A DNA stretch of 64,000 nucleotides from Maribacter arenosus (GCF_014610845.1 NZ_JABTCG010000002.1:372001-436000), one strand, 5' to 3'; shown: positions 44,871 to 53,762, numbered from the stretch's first letter. Translations and numbers: made by a program. Notes: a model not told the origin generated them from the letters alone.

Positions 44871-45972
44871 TAGTATTTTCAAAAGTTTTATGTCGGCCTT
44901 TGTTCTATTCTTATGTTGTAATTCCTTTTATGGCCAAGATTCCATCCCACAATCAGCCAACATGGATTCGGTAGATATCGATACGGTCGTAATCAGAAGA
45001 ACACTTGATAAAATAAAATATATGCCAAGGGGTGTTAATCTTACAAACCCCTTTATAACCTTTAATAAAACAAAACCATTACTTAAACGGCAAAAAAAAT
45101 TCAGGATCCCTTCTTTTTGGACAAAAATCAACCGACTGGGAATAAACTTCAGTGAGGTGGCTTTTGTAAATTGGAATGCCGGTGGCGACAACTCCGTTTC
45201 TGGCTTGGGAAACTTACGTTTTGAGCGTAATTATAAGTTCAGATACATCAAATGGGATAATTTTATTGAACTTCGACATGGCCTAAATGCCCAAGAAGGA
45301 AGAAAGTTAAGGAAAACCGATGATGCGATCAAGTTAGGGTCTACATTTGGCTATCGTCGTGACACGATCAGCAATTGGTACTATTCGGTCAAAGCCAATT
45401 TCAATACGCAGTTTTCCAACGGTTACAAATATCCAGACCGTAGTAATCCGATTTCCAGATTTATGGCTCCCGGGTATTTCTTTCTCGGCGCGGGTACTTC
45501 CTATATTTCCGAAGATCAAAAATTCAATCTTTACATTTCCCCTCTAACCCAAAAATCAACTTTTGTTTTGGACCAAGAATTAGCGAACAAGGGGTCTTTT
45601 GGGGTTAAAAAAGCAATCTTGGGAGCCAATGGGGAAGTTATTCAACCAGGAGAGAACTCGTTTATAGAACTCGGTTTTCTGGTGACCAACACATTGGAAA
45701 CCGACATCGCCAAAAACGTGGGTTTACGACATGACCTGAGCTTATATACCGATTATTTATCAAGTTTTGGGAATATTGATGTCGATTGGGAATTGAACCT
45801 TAATCTAAAGGTGAACAAATCAATAAATACAAATATTGGTACCCATCTCATTTACGATGATGATATTCTTTTTGATCGTGTGGTCGACGCCAATGGTGTT
45901 GTATTAGATCAGGGAAGACCGAAACTGCAATTTAAACAAGCATTGGGGGTTGGGGTCACGTATGAATTTTAA
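44863..45972 (+). CDS. DUF3078 outer-membrane beta-barrel protein
   Basis: 369 residues with a signal peptide ('MSSSIFKSFMSAFVLFLCCN'). The DUF3078 hallmark 'FSEVAFVNWNAGGDNSVSGL' appears around 105-125, and many aromatic/alternating strands follow up to a C-terminal 'ALGVGVTYEF' typical of outer-membrane barrels. Function unknown. It is coupled to dxs by an 8-bp overlap and meets the dGTPase gene end-on with a 4-bp overlap. Confidence 0.88.
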   Translation: MSSSIFKSFMSAFVLFLCCNSFYGQDSIPQSANMDSVDIDTVVIRRTLDKIKYMPRGVNLTNPFITFNKTKPLLKRQKKFRIPSFWTKINRLGINFSEVAFVNWNAGGDNSVSGLGNLRFERNYKFRYIKWDNFIELRHGLNAQEGRKLRKTDDAIKLGSTFGYRRDTISNWYYSVKANFNTQFSNGYKYPDRSNPISRFMAPGYFFLGAGTSYISEDQKFNLYISPLTQKSTFVLDQELANKGSFGVKKAILGANGEVIQPGENSFIELGFLVTNTLETDIAKNVGLRHDLSLYTDYLSSFGNIDVDWELNLNLKVNKSINTNIGTHLIYDDDILFDRVVDANGVVLDQGRPKLQFKQALGVGVTYEF

Positions 45973-47312
45973 AGCAGTTTACCCATGATCTTGTTATGCA
46001 TATGTACGGCAGCCCCATCTGATAAACTCGCCGCATAGCAGCACGTATTCAATACTATTTCATACAAGGGCAATTCGGTACGTTGATAAAACCCCGGCAA
46101 CGTATTTACCATGAGCCTATCATAATTAGAGGCCTTGCCCTTATGGGTCCTAACCAATGCGGTGATGTAAACATCCAAAATATCGGAAATGATTTTATAT
46201 CCTGCAATTTCCTTTTCAATTACCTCTTGCGACCTATAAACCTTATCTACGCTCAAGGCTATGATATCATTTATCTGGGCAATGTACCTACTCTTTTCTA
46301 AGAGGGCTATATCAAAGTCGCCCTTCAGTATGGCCTCTTCGTTCTTAGTGAACACATCGACGGCATCGCTGATCAGGGTACTTATGGCCAATGCACGCAA
46401 ATAACTAAGCCGGTCTTCCTTAAAGGAAAGAGTGTTGTATTTTTTGGTGTTGATACGATCTTTGACCAATTTTATCAAATACTCCAAAGCATAGTCCTCG
46501 GAAATCAGGCCTAGGTTTATTCCGTCTTCAAAATCGATTATGGTATAGCAGATATCATCAGCGGCTTCTACTAAATATGTTAACGGATGCCTTGAAAATG
46601 AAATATCGCTTCCTTCCCGGGTTTGGGTAAGTCCAAGTTCTTCAGCAACAGATAGGAAAGTTTGTTTTTCAGATTGAAAAAAACCGAATTTCTTGTCGGC
46701 TATATGCTTCGTGGGTTTCTTGGGCAATGATTCTTTGGGATACTTCATAAAGGCCCCCAAGGTCGCATACCCCAGCCGTAAACCTCCATCAACACCCGCC
46801 CTGGATTCGGTCAAAAGTTTAAACCCATTGGCGTTGCCTTCAAAATCAATGATGTCCTGATATTCTTTCTCCGATAGCATATCACGGAATTGGAGTCCGT
46901 TACCGGTCTTAAAATACTCGCCTATGGCTTTTTCCCCACTATGCCCAAAAGGTGGGTTGCCAATATCGTGCGCCAATGCAGCTGCAGCCACAATGGCCCC
47001 AAAATCATTGAATTGATACCCATGCACCTCTTTGAGGTGTGGGTGTTTTTCCAAAATATTTTTTCCTGCGATCCTACCCAAACTTCGACCTACCACGGAA
47101 ACTTCCAAACTATGGGTAAGCCGTGTATGCACAAAATCGGTCTTGGAAAGTGGAATTACTTGGGTCTTATCCTGTAGGCTTCGAAAAGCGGAGGAAAAGA
47201 TAATGCGGTCGTAATCGACTTCAAAACCCAAACGGGTCTCATCCTGTTCTTTTCGTAACCTTTTGTGTGTATCGCCCTGGCGTCGTAATGAGAGTAGTTG
47301 TTCCCAGTTCAT
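45969..47312 (-). CDS. dgt: Deoxyguanosinetriphosphate triphosphohydrolase (dGTPase)
   Basis: 447 residues with an HD domain: H67 ('TRLTHSLEVS') and H115-D116 ('ALAHDIGNPPFGHSGE') bind the metal. The start 'MNWEQLLSLRRQGD' and the DNA/nucleotide-binding C-terminal half match dGTPase-type SAMHD1 relatives. It hydrolyses dGTP (or several dNTPs) to the nucleoside and triphosphate, balancing pools. Its promoter faces the first gene of the phosphate island across 189 bp. Confidence 0.92.
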   Translation of the reverse strand: MNWEQLLSLRRQGDTHKRLRKEQDETRLGFEVDYDRIIFSSAFRSLQDKTQVIPLSKTDFVHTRLTHSLEVSVVGRSLGRIAGKNILEKHPHLKEVHGYQFNDFGAIVAAAALAHDIGNPPFGHSGEKAIGEYFKTGNGLQFRDMLSEKEYQDIIDFEGNANGFKLLTESRAGVDGGLRLGYATLGAFMKYPKESLPKKPTKHIADKKFGFFQSEKQTFLSVAEELGLTQTREGSDISFSRHPLTYLVEAADDICYTIIDFEDGINLGLISEDYALEYLIKLVKDRINTKKYNTLSFKEDRLSYLRALAISTLISDAVDVFTKNEEAILKGDFDIALLEKSRYIAQINDIIALSVDKVYRSQEVIEKEIAGYKIISDILDVYITALVRTHKGKASNYDRLMVNTLPGFYQRTELPLYEIVLNTCCYAASLSDGAAVHMHNKIMGKLL

Positions 47313-47392
47313 AGTAGCTATTTTGTAAGGGCAAGATACATTATTTCAATGTTAAGAAATGATAATTATAATTGAAACTGAACTTAAAGTGA

Positions 47393-47470
47393 ATAACCTT
47401 TTACTAACCTTTTAATCAAGGTATTTTAAAATTCGGTTAACATCTTTTTTACAGTTCATGGGTTTCTTTG
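47393..47470 (+). promoter_or_regulatory. Pho-box promoter of the receptor/beta-helix operon
   Basis: Two clusters of 11-bp repeats are present. The distal one has ATAAC (47393-47397) and CTAAC (47404-47408), each followed by CTTTTA. The proximal one has TTAAC (47437-47441) and TTTAC (47448-47452). The -7 TTTG at 47467-47470 lies exactly 14 nt after the last repeat, as in three other promoters here. I infer PhoB-type activation. Confidence 0.7.
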
Positions 47471-47501
47471 CTGTGGTATTTAATTACAGAGAAAATCAAA
47501 C

Positions 47502-50366
47502 ATGAAAAAAATTATTTTCAGTCTATTGGTATTGACCACCGCAGTGCTTAGTGCCCAAAAAAAAGGAAGCATTGTAGGAACGCTTACCGATAAGGCAATG
47601 AACAATGAACCTTTGCCCTTTGCCAACGTAATTTTAAAAGGAACGACCAAAGGAACCACTTCGGATTTTTACGGACTTTATGAAATTCCCAATTTAGAAC
47701 CGGGTACCTATACCTTGGTGTATAGTTTTTTGGGGTATGAAACCGTCGAAATAACTGAGGTAAAGGTTGAAGCGGGTAAAGTTACCTCTATAGATGTACC
47801 TATGGTGGCCACCGGTGTGGCTTTGGAAGGGGTAACGGTTACCACGGTAGCCAGAAAAGATTCGGAGACGGCGCTCCTGATAGATCAGAAAAAAGCAACC
47901 GAAATCAAAGAAAGTATCGGTGCCGTCGAACTTGGTAAAATAGGTGTTTCCGACGTTGCGACCGCGACCACAAAAATATCGGGAGTATCAAGTAGTGAAG
48001 CTTCGGGCAATGTTTTTGTACGTGGGCTTGGAGATCGATACTTATCTACAACGTTGAATGGTTTGACCGTGCCTTCGGATGATGTGGATAAAAAAAATAT
48101 TGATTTATCGCTTTTTCCTACCCGGGTAATCCGAAATGTGAGTATCAGCAAGACGTATGCTGCACAGTCCTCTGCGGACCAATCTTCGGGGAATATAAAT
48201 ATCAGCTCTAGGGAACTCGTAGGTTCAAGGGAATTAAGGGCAAGCCTTACTACGGGAATCAATACCAATGTTGCGAAAAGTGGTGTTTATGACAACTTTA
48301 AAATCTCCCCTAATCAAAGCGATGTGACTTTCGGATTTTACAACTCGAATAGGAGTACGCAACAACAAATCACCCAACAAGGTTGGAACACCAGAAAACA
48401 GGATAATCCCATGGACTATTCATTTGCGCTAACCGCAGGTAAAAGGATAAAGGATAAGTTTTCGATATTTTTTACGGGGTCCCATTCCCGTTCCTATGAA
48501 TATCAGCAAGGTCTTTTTCGCCAATTTAGATCCAATTTCGTAGATGATACCATTACAGATGCCACAACCTATCGTAATAAAACCGTAAACACGGCCTTAT
48601 TGGACATGTCATTCTTTGCGAAAGATAAGAACAAGATTAAATCAACAACGTTCTTTGTGAACAAATTAGACGAATCCATTTTTGAAGGGGGGCGAAATGG
48701 GGAAGCCACTATTTTTGAGGAAACGGCACCAGCCGAAGGCTTGTTCCAATTTATTCGGGACCAAAATACCAAACAAACCCGCTTACTGGTCACCCAATTA
48801 TTGGGTACCCATGACCTAGGGGATAAAAATACCTTGAAATGGGCCGGTGGGTACAATATTCTAAATGCCGATGAACCCAACCGAATTAGAAATGAGGTGA
48901 ACTGGGACCCCAATGAAGTTGAACCCCAATTTGATGTGCAACTCGGAAGAAATGGAGGGTTTCAACAAAGAAAGTCGAGCCAAAAAATTGAGGACATTGA
49001 ATTCAATGGTTTTGTTGCCGATGCCCTACATATTATCGACGAAGATGAAAAATCCTTTAAAATTGAATTGGGAGTCTCTTATAGAAACAAACAAAGGGAA
49101 TTCAGTTCAGAATTCGTAGGTGTTGAGGAAACCTCGACCAACGCCATTAACCCCTCTTCCATAGATAACATCGGAAGTATATTCCAACTATCCAACTTTG
49201 ATAGCGGGGTATTGGAACTCAATCTATTGGGATCCAATGCCAATAATGAACGTAAGGACATCTATACCGGTGAATTGGATTCTAAAGCGGCCTTTGCTGA
49301 TTTCAATGTTGGTCTTAATAAATGGAACATCAATGCAGGGCTACGCTTTCAAAAAGATGAAATAACGGTGAACTATGATATTGGAAACCTGTTTCCAAGA
49401 ACAGGGGAAAGTGTTCAAGAATACAATAACCTCTACCCAAGCTTAAACATTAAATATGCCCTGAATGATTTTCATGCCTTACGGCTTTCCATGAGTAGAA
49501 CGTTGACCCTGCCCGAATTCAAAGAAGTTTCGCCATTCGAATATGTATCCCCAACCGGTCAGGTAATTCGGGGTAATGTAGATGTAAGGGCCTCTAAGAA
49601 CTTGAATTACGATGTTAAATGGGAATACTTCCCCTCCACCACCCAATTGGTTTCCTTTTCTGCCTTTTATAAGGATATATCAGACCCTATAAACAAAGTT
49701 AGGGATAGAGGTTCAGCTGGGGTGTTTTCATATTTCAACTCCGCTGAAAAAGCTGAAGTTTTCGGTCTTGAAGCCGAAACTAGGGTAGACCTGATCAACC
49801 CGGATTTCAACGAAGAAGATGGCACCAAGAGTGGAAACAGCCTAAATCTGGTTCTGAATGCAACACGTATGTGGCACTCCCAGGATCTAAAGGAAATTTT
49901 TAATGAGGAAGGAACATTACTAAGGACTTTTCGATATAAGGGTATTGAGAAAACCGACTTACAAGGTGCTTCAGATTGGATCTTCAATTCAAGTCTTAAT
50001 TTCAATTCTGTAGGCATTAATCAATTCTCTGCATCCCTGAATGCAAACTATGCCTCGGATAAAATATATGCGCTAGGGGTACCAACGGACCAATCCAACA
50101 GGGATATCTTTTATGACGATGCCATTGTTGAAAAAGGATTTGTTGTCCTAAATGCCGTTGTGAGCAAAGTGATTGCGAAAAATTGGAAACTAACCCTTAT
50201 TGGGAAAAACCTTTTAAATCCTGAGATAAAACAAACACAAAGTATTTTGAAGAATGTAGCCGAAATAGCCTCGGATCCCTCCGCAAAAAGATTGGAAGTA
50301 GATGAGACTGTCAGCTCCTATACTACAGGTGTTGGTCTAAGCCTAGGTCTTCGCTATAATTTTTAA
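47502..50366 (+). CDS. TonB-dependent receptor of the phosphate island
   Basis: 954 residues. Signal peptide, then a carboxypeptidase-regulatory-like domain ('GSIVGTLTDKAMNNEPLPFA', ~22-105), a plug ('TTKISGVSSSEASGNVFVRG', 'RVIRNVSISKTYAAQSSADQ') and a large barrel ending 'GVGLSLGLRYNF'. Its plug has the 'GNVFVRGLGDRYLSTTLNG' pattern of receptors paired with secreted or surface lipoproteins. The linked downstream gene (38-bp gap, no terminator between) encodes a tandem beta-helix lipoprotein, and the promoter has 11-bp TTAAC repeats. I infer uptake of a phosphorus compound (phosphate, phosphoester or phosphonate); the ligand is unproven. Confidence 0.88.
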   Translation: MKKIIFSLLVLTTAVLSAQKKGSIVGTLTDKAMNNEPLPFANVILKGTTKGTTSDFYGLYEIPNLEPGTYTLVYSFLGYETVEITEVKVEAGKVTSIDVPMVATGVALEGVTVTTVARKDSETALLIDQKKATEIKESIGAVELGKIGVSDVATATTKISGVSSSEASGNVFVRGLGDRYLSTTLNGLTVPSDDVDKKNIDLSLFPTRVIRNVSISKTYAAQSSADQSSGNINISSRELVGSRELRASLTTGINTNVAKSGVYDNFKISPNQSDVTFGFYNSNRSTQQQITQQGWNTRKQDNPMDYSFALTAGKRIKDKFSIFFTGSHSRSYEYQQGLFRQFRSNFVDDTITDATTYRNKTVNTALLDMSFFAKDKNKIKSTTFFVNKLDESIFEGGRNGEATIFEETAPAEGLFQFIRDQNTKQTRLLVTQLLGTHDLGDKNTLKWAGGYNILNADEPNRIRNEVNWDPNEVEPQFDVQLGRNGGFQQRKSSQKIEDIEFNGFVADALHIIDEDEKSFKIELGVSYRNKQREFSSEFVGVEETSTNAINPSSIDNIGSIFQLSNFDSGVLELNLLGSNANNERKDIYTGELDSKAAFADFNVGLNKWNINAGLRFQKDEITVNYDIGNLFPRTGESVQEYNNLYPSLNIKYALNDFHALRLSMSRTLTLPEFKEVSPFEYVSPTGQVIRGNVDVRASKNLNYDVKWEYFPSTTQLVSFSAFYKDISDPINKVRDRGSAGVFSYFNSAEKAEVFGLEAETRVDLINPDFNEEDGTKSGNSLNLVLNATRMWHSQDLKEIFNEEGTLLRTFRYKGIEKTDLQGASDWIFNSSLNFNSVGINQFSASLNANYASDKIYALGVPTDQSNRDIFYDDAIVEKGFVVLNAVVSKVIAKNWKLTLIGKNLLNPEIKQTQSILKNVAEIASDPSAKRLEVDETVSSYTTGVGLSLGLRYNF

Positions 50367-50404
50367 TTGAATATAATAACTAATAAATTTTAAAACCCTA
50401 TTTT

Positions 50405-52429
50405 ATGAAAACGAAAAATTTAAGAGTAACAATGGGTCTTTTGGCCATCTTCAGCTTGTTCCTGACGAGCTGTTCCAGTGATGACGGCGGTACGGATCCA
50501 GCCCCTGATGCCACATGTACCGACCAAAAAATGAACGGTGATGAAACCGGAGTAGATTGCGGTGGCTCGTGTGCACCTTGTGAAGACACAAATCTCACGG
50601 GTTCAATGTCTGAAGACAGAACTTTGGATGCTAGTAAAACCTACACACTCACCACAACTTTTAGTATTGAATCTGGAGCTACATTAACCATTCCTGCAGG
50701 CACTATGATCGTTGCCGACGTAGAAAGTGGGGATGAGACCAGTACCTATATCGTTGTTCAAAAAGGCGGTAAAATCAATGTCCAAGGCACGGCCTCCAAT
50801 CCAGTGGAAATGACTTCCGCTAACGGGTCTCCTGGTGACTGGGGTGGTTTGGTTATCGCCGGTAATGCCACAACGACGGAAGGTACTGATGCTACCGCTG
50901 AAGTAGGTCAAATTACTTATGGTGGAACGGATGATGCGGATAACTCAGGTTCTATCAGCTATTTGATCATTAGAAATGCAGGTGCCCAGATCAACCCTGA
51001 CTCACAGTACAATGGTCTTACCCTTTATGCGGTAGGTTCAGGTACTACGATTGACAATGTTGCTTTGTTGGATGGTAAGGATGACGGTGTTGAATTCTTT
51101 GGTGGAACTGTTTCCGCTTCCAACTTCTACTTGGAAAACAACGAGGATGATGCCGTGGATTGGACAGAGGGATGGAACGGTACTTTGACCAATGCCTATG
51201 TTGTTCATACACTAGAAGGGTTCTCTACGGCCGTTGAAGCCGATGGTGAGAACGGAAACCCCACCTTGGCCAATTTTACAGCTGTTTCAACTGTTGGCGG
51301 TACTGCACTACAGTTCAAGAAAACCTCAGGCGCCACGATTACCGGTCTTTCCCTGGCAGGTTATGATACTTCCGTTGACATGAAAGATGACGGTCCACTT
51401 GCCAATGTACAGATTGATGGTTCCGATGCTGACCCAACGCTGAGTTACATCGCCACCCCAACTGTTTCTATTGAAAGCTTTGATTGGGTAAATTCGCAAG
51501 TCGTTGTCGAAACCAGCGTATTATCAGGTAGTATAACTGCTGATTTGACCTTGGATGCCGATATAATTTATTATTTAGATCAAACTTTGAGTATAGAGTC
51601 AGGTGCATCTTTAACAATTCCGGCTGGAACTACTATTATTGCCGATGTTGAAACCGGTGATGAGACCAGCACGTATATTGTCGTACAAAAAGGCGGTATG
51701 ATCGATATCCAAGGCACTGATGCAAGTCCTGTTGTTATGACCTCATCTAATGAAAACCCTGGTGACTGGGGAGGTTTGGTCATCGCAGGTAATGCTTCCA
51801 CTACCGAAGGTACAGACGCTACTGCCGAGGTGGGTCAGATCACCTATGGTGGAACTGACGATGCCGACAGCTCCGGTTCCATCAGTTACTTGATCATCAG
51901 GTATACCGGTGCACAAATCAACTCCGAATCCCAGTACAACGGTCTTTCACTTTATGCCGTAGGTTCAGGAACTACTATCGAGAATATTGCCATACTGGAC
52001 GGTAAGGATGATGGAGTCGAATTCTTTGGGGGAACAGTTTCTGCCTCCAATTTTTACCTGGAAAACAACGAAGATGATGCTATAGATTGGACTGAAGGTT
52101 GGAACGGCACCTTGACCAATGCCTATGTTTCACATACAAATGCAGGTTTCTCAACGGCCGTGGAAGCGGACGGGGTCAATAACAATCCTAAACTTGTGAA
52201 TTTAACGGCCATTACTACCCAAGATGGTACTGCATTACAATTCAAGAAGACCTCAGGGGCTACGATCACCAACCTTTATCTTGAGGGGTATACCGCTTTA
52301 ATAGATATGAAAGACGCTGGTCCTTTGGCCAATATTCAAATTGATGGTTCCGATGCAACCGTTGATGGTCCTTACAACACCGGAACGAAAGTTGACGTAA
52401 CTATGTTTGATTGGGCCACAGGAAACTAG
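50405..52429 (+). CDS. Surface lipoprotein with two tandem ~310-residue beta-helix-like modules
   Basis: 674 residues. Lipobox 'LFLTSCSS' (C23), an acidic linker, then a cysteine-rich segment 'CTDQKMNGDETGVDCGGSCA' common in Flavobacteria surface proteins. Two modules follow (about 65-365 and 370-674) with near-identical blocks: 'IPAGTMIVADVESGDETSTY' / 'IPAGTTIIADVETGDETSTY', 'GDWGGLVIAGNA' twice, and 'DGKDDGVEFFGGTVSASNFY' twice. This repeated pattern resembles right-handed beta-helix proteins. The acidic D/E-rich loops could bind a metal. It shares an operon with the TonB receptor, so a ligand-capturing surface partner is plausible. No catalytic residues recognised. Confidence 0.85.
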   Translation: MKTKNLRVTMGLLAIFSLFLTSCSSDDGGTDPAPDATCTDQKMNGDETGVDCGGSCAPCEDTNLTGSMSEDRTLDASKTYTLTTTFSIESGATLTIPAGTMIVADVESGDETSTYIVVQKGGKINVQGTASNPVEMTSANGSPGDWGGLVIAGNATTTEGTDATAEVGQITYGGTDDADNSGSISYLIIRNAGAQINPDSQYNGLTLYAVGSGTTIDNVALLDGKDDGVEFFGGTVSASNFYLENNEDDAVDWTEGWNGTLTNAYVVHTLEGFSTAVEADGENGNPTLANFTAVSTVGGTALQFKKTSGATITGLSLAGYDTSVDMKDDGPLANVQIDGSDADPTLSYIATPTVSIESFDWVNSQVVVETSVLSGSITADLTLDADIIYYLDQTLSIESGASLTIPAGTTIIADVETGDETSTYIVVQKGGMIDIQGTDASPVVMTSSNENPGDWGGLVIAGNASTTEGTDATAEVGQITYGGTDDADSSGSISYLIIRYTGAQINSESQYNGLSLYAVGSGTTIENIAILDGKDDGVEFFGGTVSASNFYLENNEDDAIDWTEGWNGTLTNAYVSHTNAGFSTAVEADGVNNNPKLVNLTAITTQDGTALQFKKTSGATITNLYLEGYTALIDMKDAGPLANIQIDGSDATVDGPYNTGTKVDVTMFDWATGN

Positions 52430-52450
52430 GCCACAATTAAATACCACTGA

Positions 52451-52486
52451 GAGTCCTGTCTTTACCGTCAGGACTTTCTTTTTTTG
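52451..52486 (+). terminator. Terminator of the receptor/beta-helix operon
   Basis: AGTCCTG and CAGGACT stem followed by TTCTTTTTTT. Confidence 0.85.
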
Positions 52487-52541
52487 ATTACGTATCGCAT
52501 GGAACAAAGGAAAGACCAGATCAATCAATAAAGACCCTTTG

Positions 52542-52586
52542 ATAACCATTATATAACGTTCAGTTAATTTGAAGTTATTTTATTTG
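52542..52586 (+). promoter_or_regulatory. Pho-box promoter of the 129-residue protein gene
   Basis: Three repeats at 11-bp steps: ATAAC (52542), ATAAC (52553) and TTAAT (52564-52568). TTTG at 52583-52586 is exactly 14 nt after the last repeat. The ATG is at 52603. Confidence 0.65.
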
Positions 52587-52602
52587 CAAAAACAGTATTA
52601 CC

Positions 52603-52992
52603 ATGAACAAAATAACATTCCTACTTGCATTTTTATTCGCCCTCAACATTCTTGCCCAGGATAAAGGGTCCCTTTCCGGTAGGGTTTTGGATATGGGGTT
52701 GAACAATGAACCTATGTTAATGGCGTATGTCGCATTGAAAGACTACTCCCAAAAAGTAGAAACAAATTTTCATGGTAATTTTGAGTTCAAGAACATTCCG
52801 GTTGGAAAGCATACCCTGGTAGTGGGTTATACCGGTTATGAGACCGTTGAGATTGCCGTACACATTACAAAGGATAAGACATCTAGAATTCGATGTGGTC
52901 TATATCAAAAAACGATTGTTTTGGGCGATTATCATCCCATTCATACGGATCATACCGAAGCTTCCCTTGCAGTAGAGACAAGTCTAGAGTAA
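52603..52992 (+). CDS. Stand-alone carboxypeptidase-regulatory-like secreted protein
   Basis: 129 residues: signal peptide ('MNKITFLLAFLFALNILAQ') and one beta-sandwich ('GSLSGRVLDMGLNNEPMLMA', 'GKHTLVVGYTGYETVEIAVH'). It is clearly related to the N-terminal domain of the TonB receptor at 47502 ('TDKAMNNEPLPFANV', 'GTYTLVYSFLGYETVEI') but has no plug or barrel. It has its own Pho-box promoter, so it is expressed with the island. It could be a duplicated receptor domain with an independent periplasmic role; that role is unknown. A few histidines near the C-terminus ('GDYHPIHTDHTEAS') might bind metal. Confidence 0.78.
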   Translation: MNKITFLLAFLFALNILAQDKGSLSGRVLDMGLNNEPMLMAYVALKDYSQKVETNFHGNFEFKNIPVGKHTLVVGYTGYETVEIAVHITKDKTSRIRCGLYQKTIVLGDYHPIHTDHTEASLAVETSLE

Positions 52993-53028
52993 ATATCCAT
53001 CCTATAAGAATTCTATGGGTATATTTTA

Positions 53029-53069
53029 AAAAGGAAACAACCCGCTTATAGGCGGGTTGTTTCCTTTTA
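53029..53069. terminator. Bidirectional terminator
   Basis: A 16-17 bp stem (AAAAGGAAACAACCCGC paired with GCGGGTTGTTTCCTTTT) with flanking A and T runs serves the convergent genes at 52603 and 53087. Confidence 0.9.
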
Positions 53070-53086
53070 TAAATCGATGATTTTTT

Positions 53087-53449
53087 TCAGTTCTTGACAA
53101 GCGCTTCCTTCTTCACTCCGTCTACACTGGCGATTCCCTCCGCATTATATCTGACTTCTTTCATGGATTCACCGGACCAAAAAACCCATTTTCCAACTTT
53201 ACGGCCATTTGAATAGGAACCTTTAGAGATCAGTTTACCTTCTTCACTGAAACTCACCCATTCTCCATGCAATTTTCCATCCAGGTTGAAGGTCCCTGCT
53301 TGACTTACATTGCCGTTATCGTGAAAATAAGTCGCCTCAATCAGTTTGGTCTCCTCATTTAATCCAATCTTTTCCTCGCTTTGGGCATAGGTCAAGGTCG
53401 AAACCAAGAGAATAATAAGAAGTAAAATGGCATTCTTCATGACCAACAT
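53087..53449 (-). CDS. Secreted MORN/YwqK-like repeat protein
   Basis: 120 residues: signal peptide ('MKNAILLLIILLVSTLTYAQ' begins at residue 4) and MORN-type strands 'ATYFHDNGNVSQAGTFNLDG', 'KLHGEWVSFSEEGKLISKGS' and 'YSNGRKVGKWVFW'. Such proteins are often annotated as YwqK-type antitoxins, but a signal peptide makes that name doubtful here. It lies opposite to the island's other genes and lacks a correctly oriented Pho box. Confidence 0.8.
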   Translation of the reverse strand: MLVMKNAILLLIILLVSTLTYAQSEEKIGLNEETKLIEATYFHDNGNVSQAGTFNLDGKLHGEWVSFSEEGKLISKGSYSNGRKVGKWVFWSGESMKEVRYNAEGIASVDGVKKEALVKN

Positions 53450-53477
53450 TGACTATTTAAAGAATAAAGTTAAGAAT

Positions 53478-53532
53478 TTTACTTTAATGTTACCTTTTAT
53501 TAACCTTAATTTTACATTGATATTGTTCTTTA
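53478..53532 (+). promoter_or_regulatory. Four-repeat Pho box and promoter of a non-coding unit
   Basis: TTTAC (53478-53482), GTTAC (53489-53493), TTAAC (53500-53504) and TTTAC (53511-53515) stand at exact 11-bp steps, the longest such array here. The following sequence ATTGATATTGTTCTTTA closely matches the porin promoter (ATTGGCATCTGTTCTTTG), giving a -7 element near 53526-53532. No protein gene follows on this strand before a terminator. Confidence 0.7.
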
Positions 53533-53537
53533 CCCAG

Positions 53538-53736
53538 AACCAGGAACATTTGGTTTGATTTATTGTTTAAAAGATTTTATAATTCCTTAATGTTCCCATT
53601 ACATTTAGTTTATTTTCATCACCTAGCTTTGACGTGTCTTAAGACAAACATTAGTATTTTCATATAATTTATTAGTTTTTGTCGACTATATTATCATGAA
53701 TCCTAATAACTGCCTTTGGCCAAGGCAGTTTTTTTA
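53538..53736 (+). ncRNA. Candidate phosphate-regulated small RNA
   Basis: About 200 nt between the four-repeat Pho-box promoter and a strong terminator at 53709-53736. Only tiny ORFs are present (26 codons from the ATG at 53590, and one running into the terminator), with no convincing coding character. The internal palindrome TGTCTTAAGACA (about 53635-53646) could form a hairpin. The 5' end is estimated from promoter spacing, not measured. No known RNA family is recognised. Confidence 0.5.
53709..53736 (+). terminator. Terminator of the candidate small RNA
   Basis: ACTGCCTT-TGGCC-AAGGCAGT followed by TTTTTTTATT: an 8-bp GC-rich stem with a U-run. There is no protein gene upstream on this strand for over 700 bp. 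Confidence 0.9.
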
Positions 53737-53762
53737 TTCCTTTTATTGATTGTTGTTCAAAA

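Noticed and set aside
53087-53449. YwqK-type antitoxin of a toxin-antitoxin system
   Set aside because: The protein has a signal peptide and no toxin gene beside it; only the MORN-like repeats are supported.
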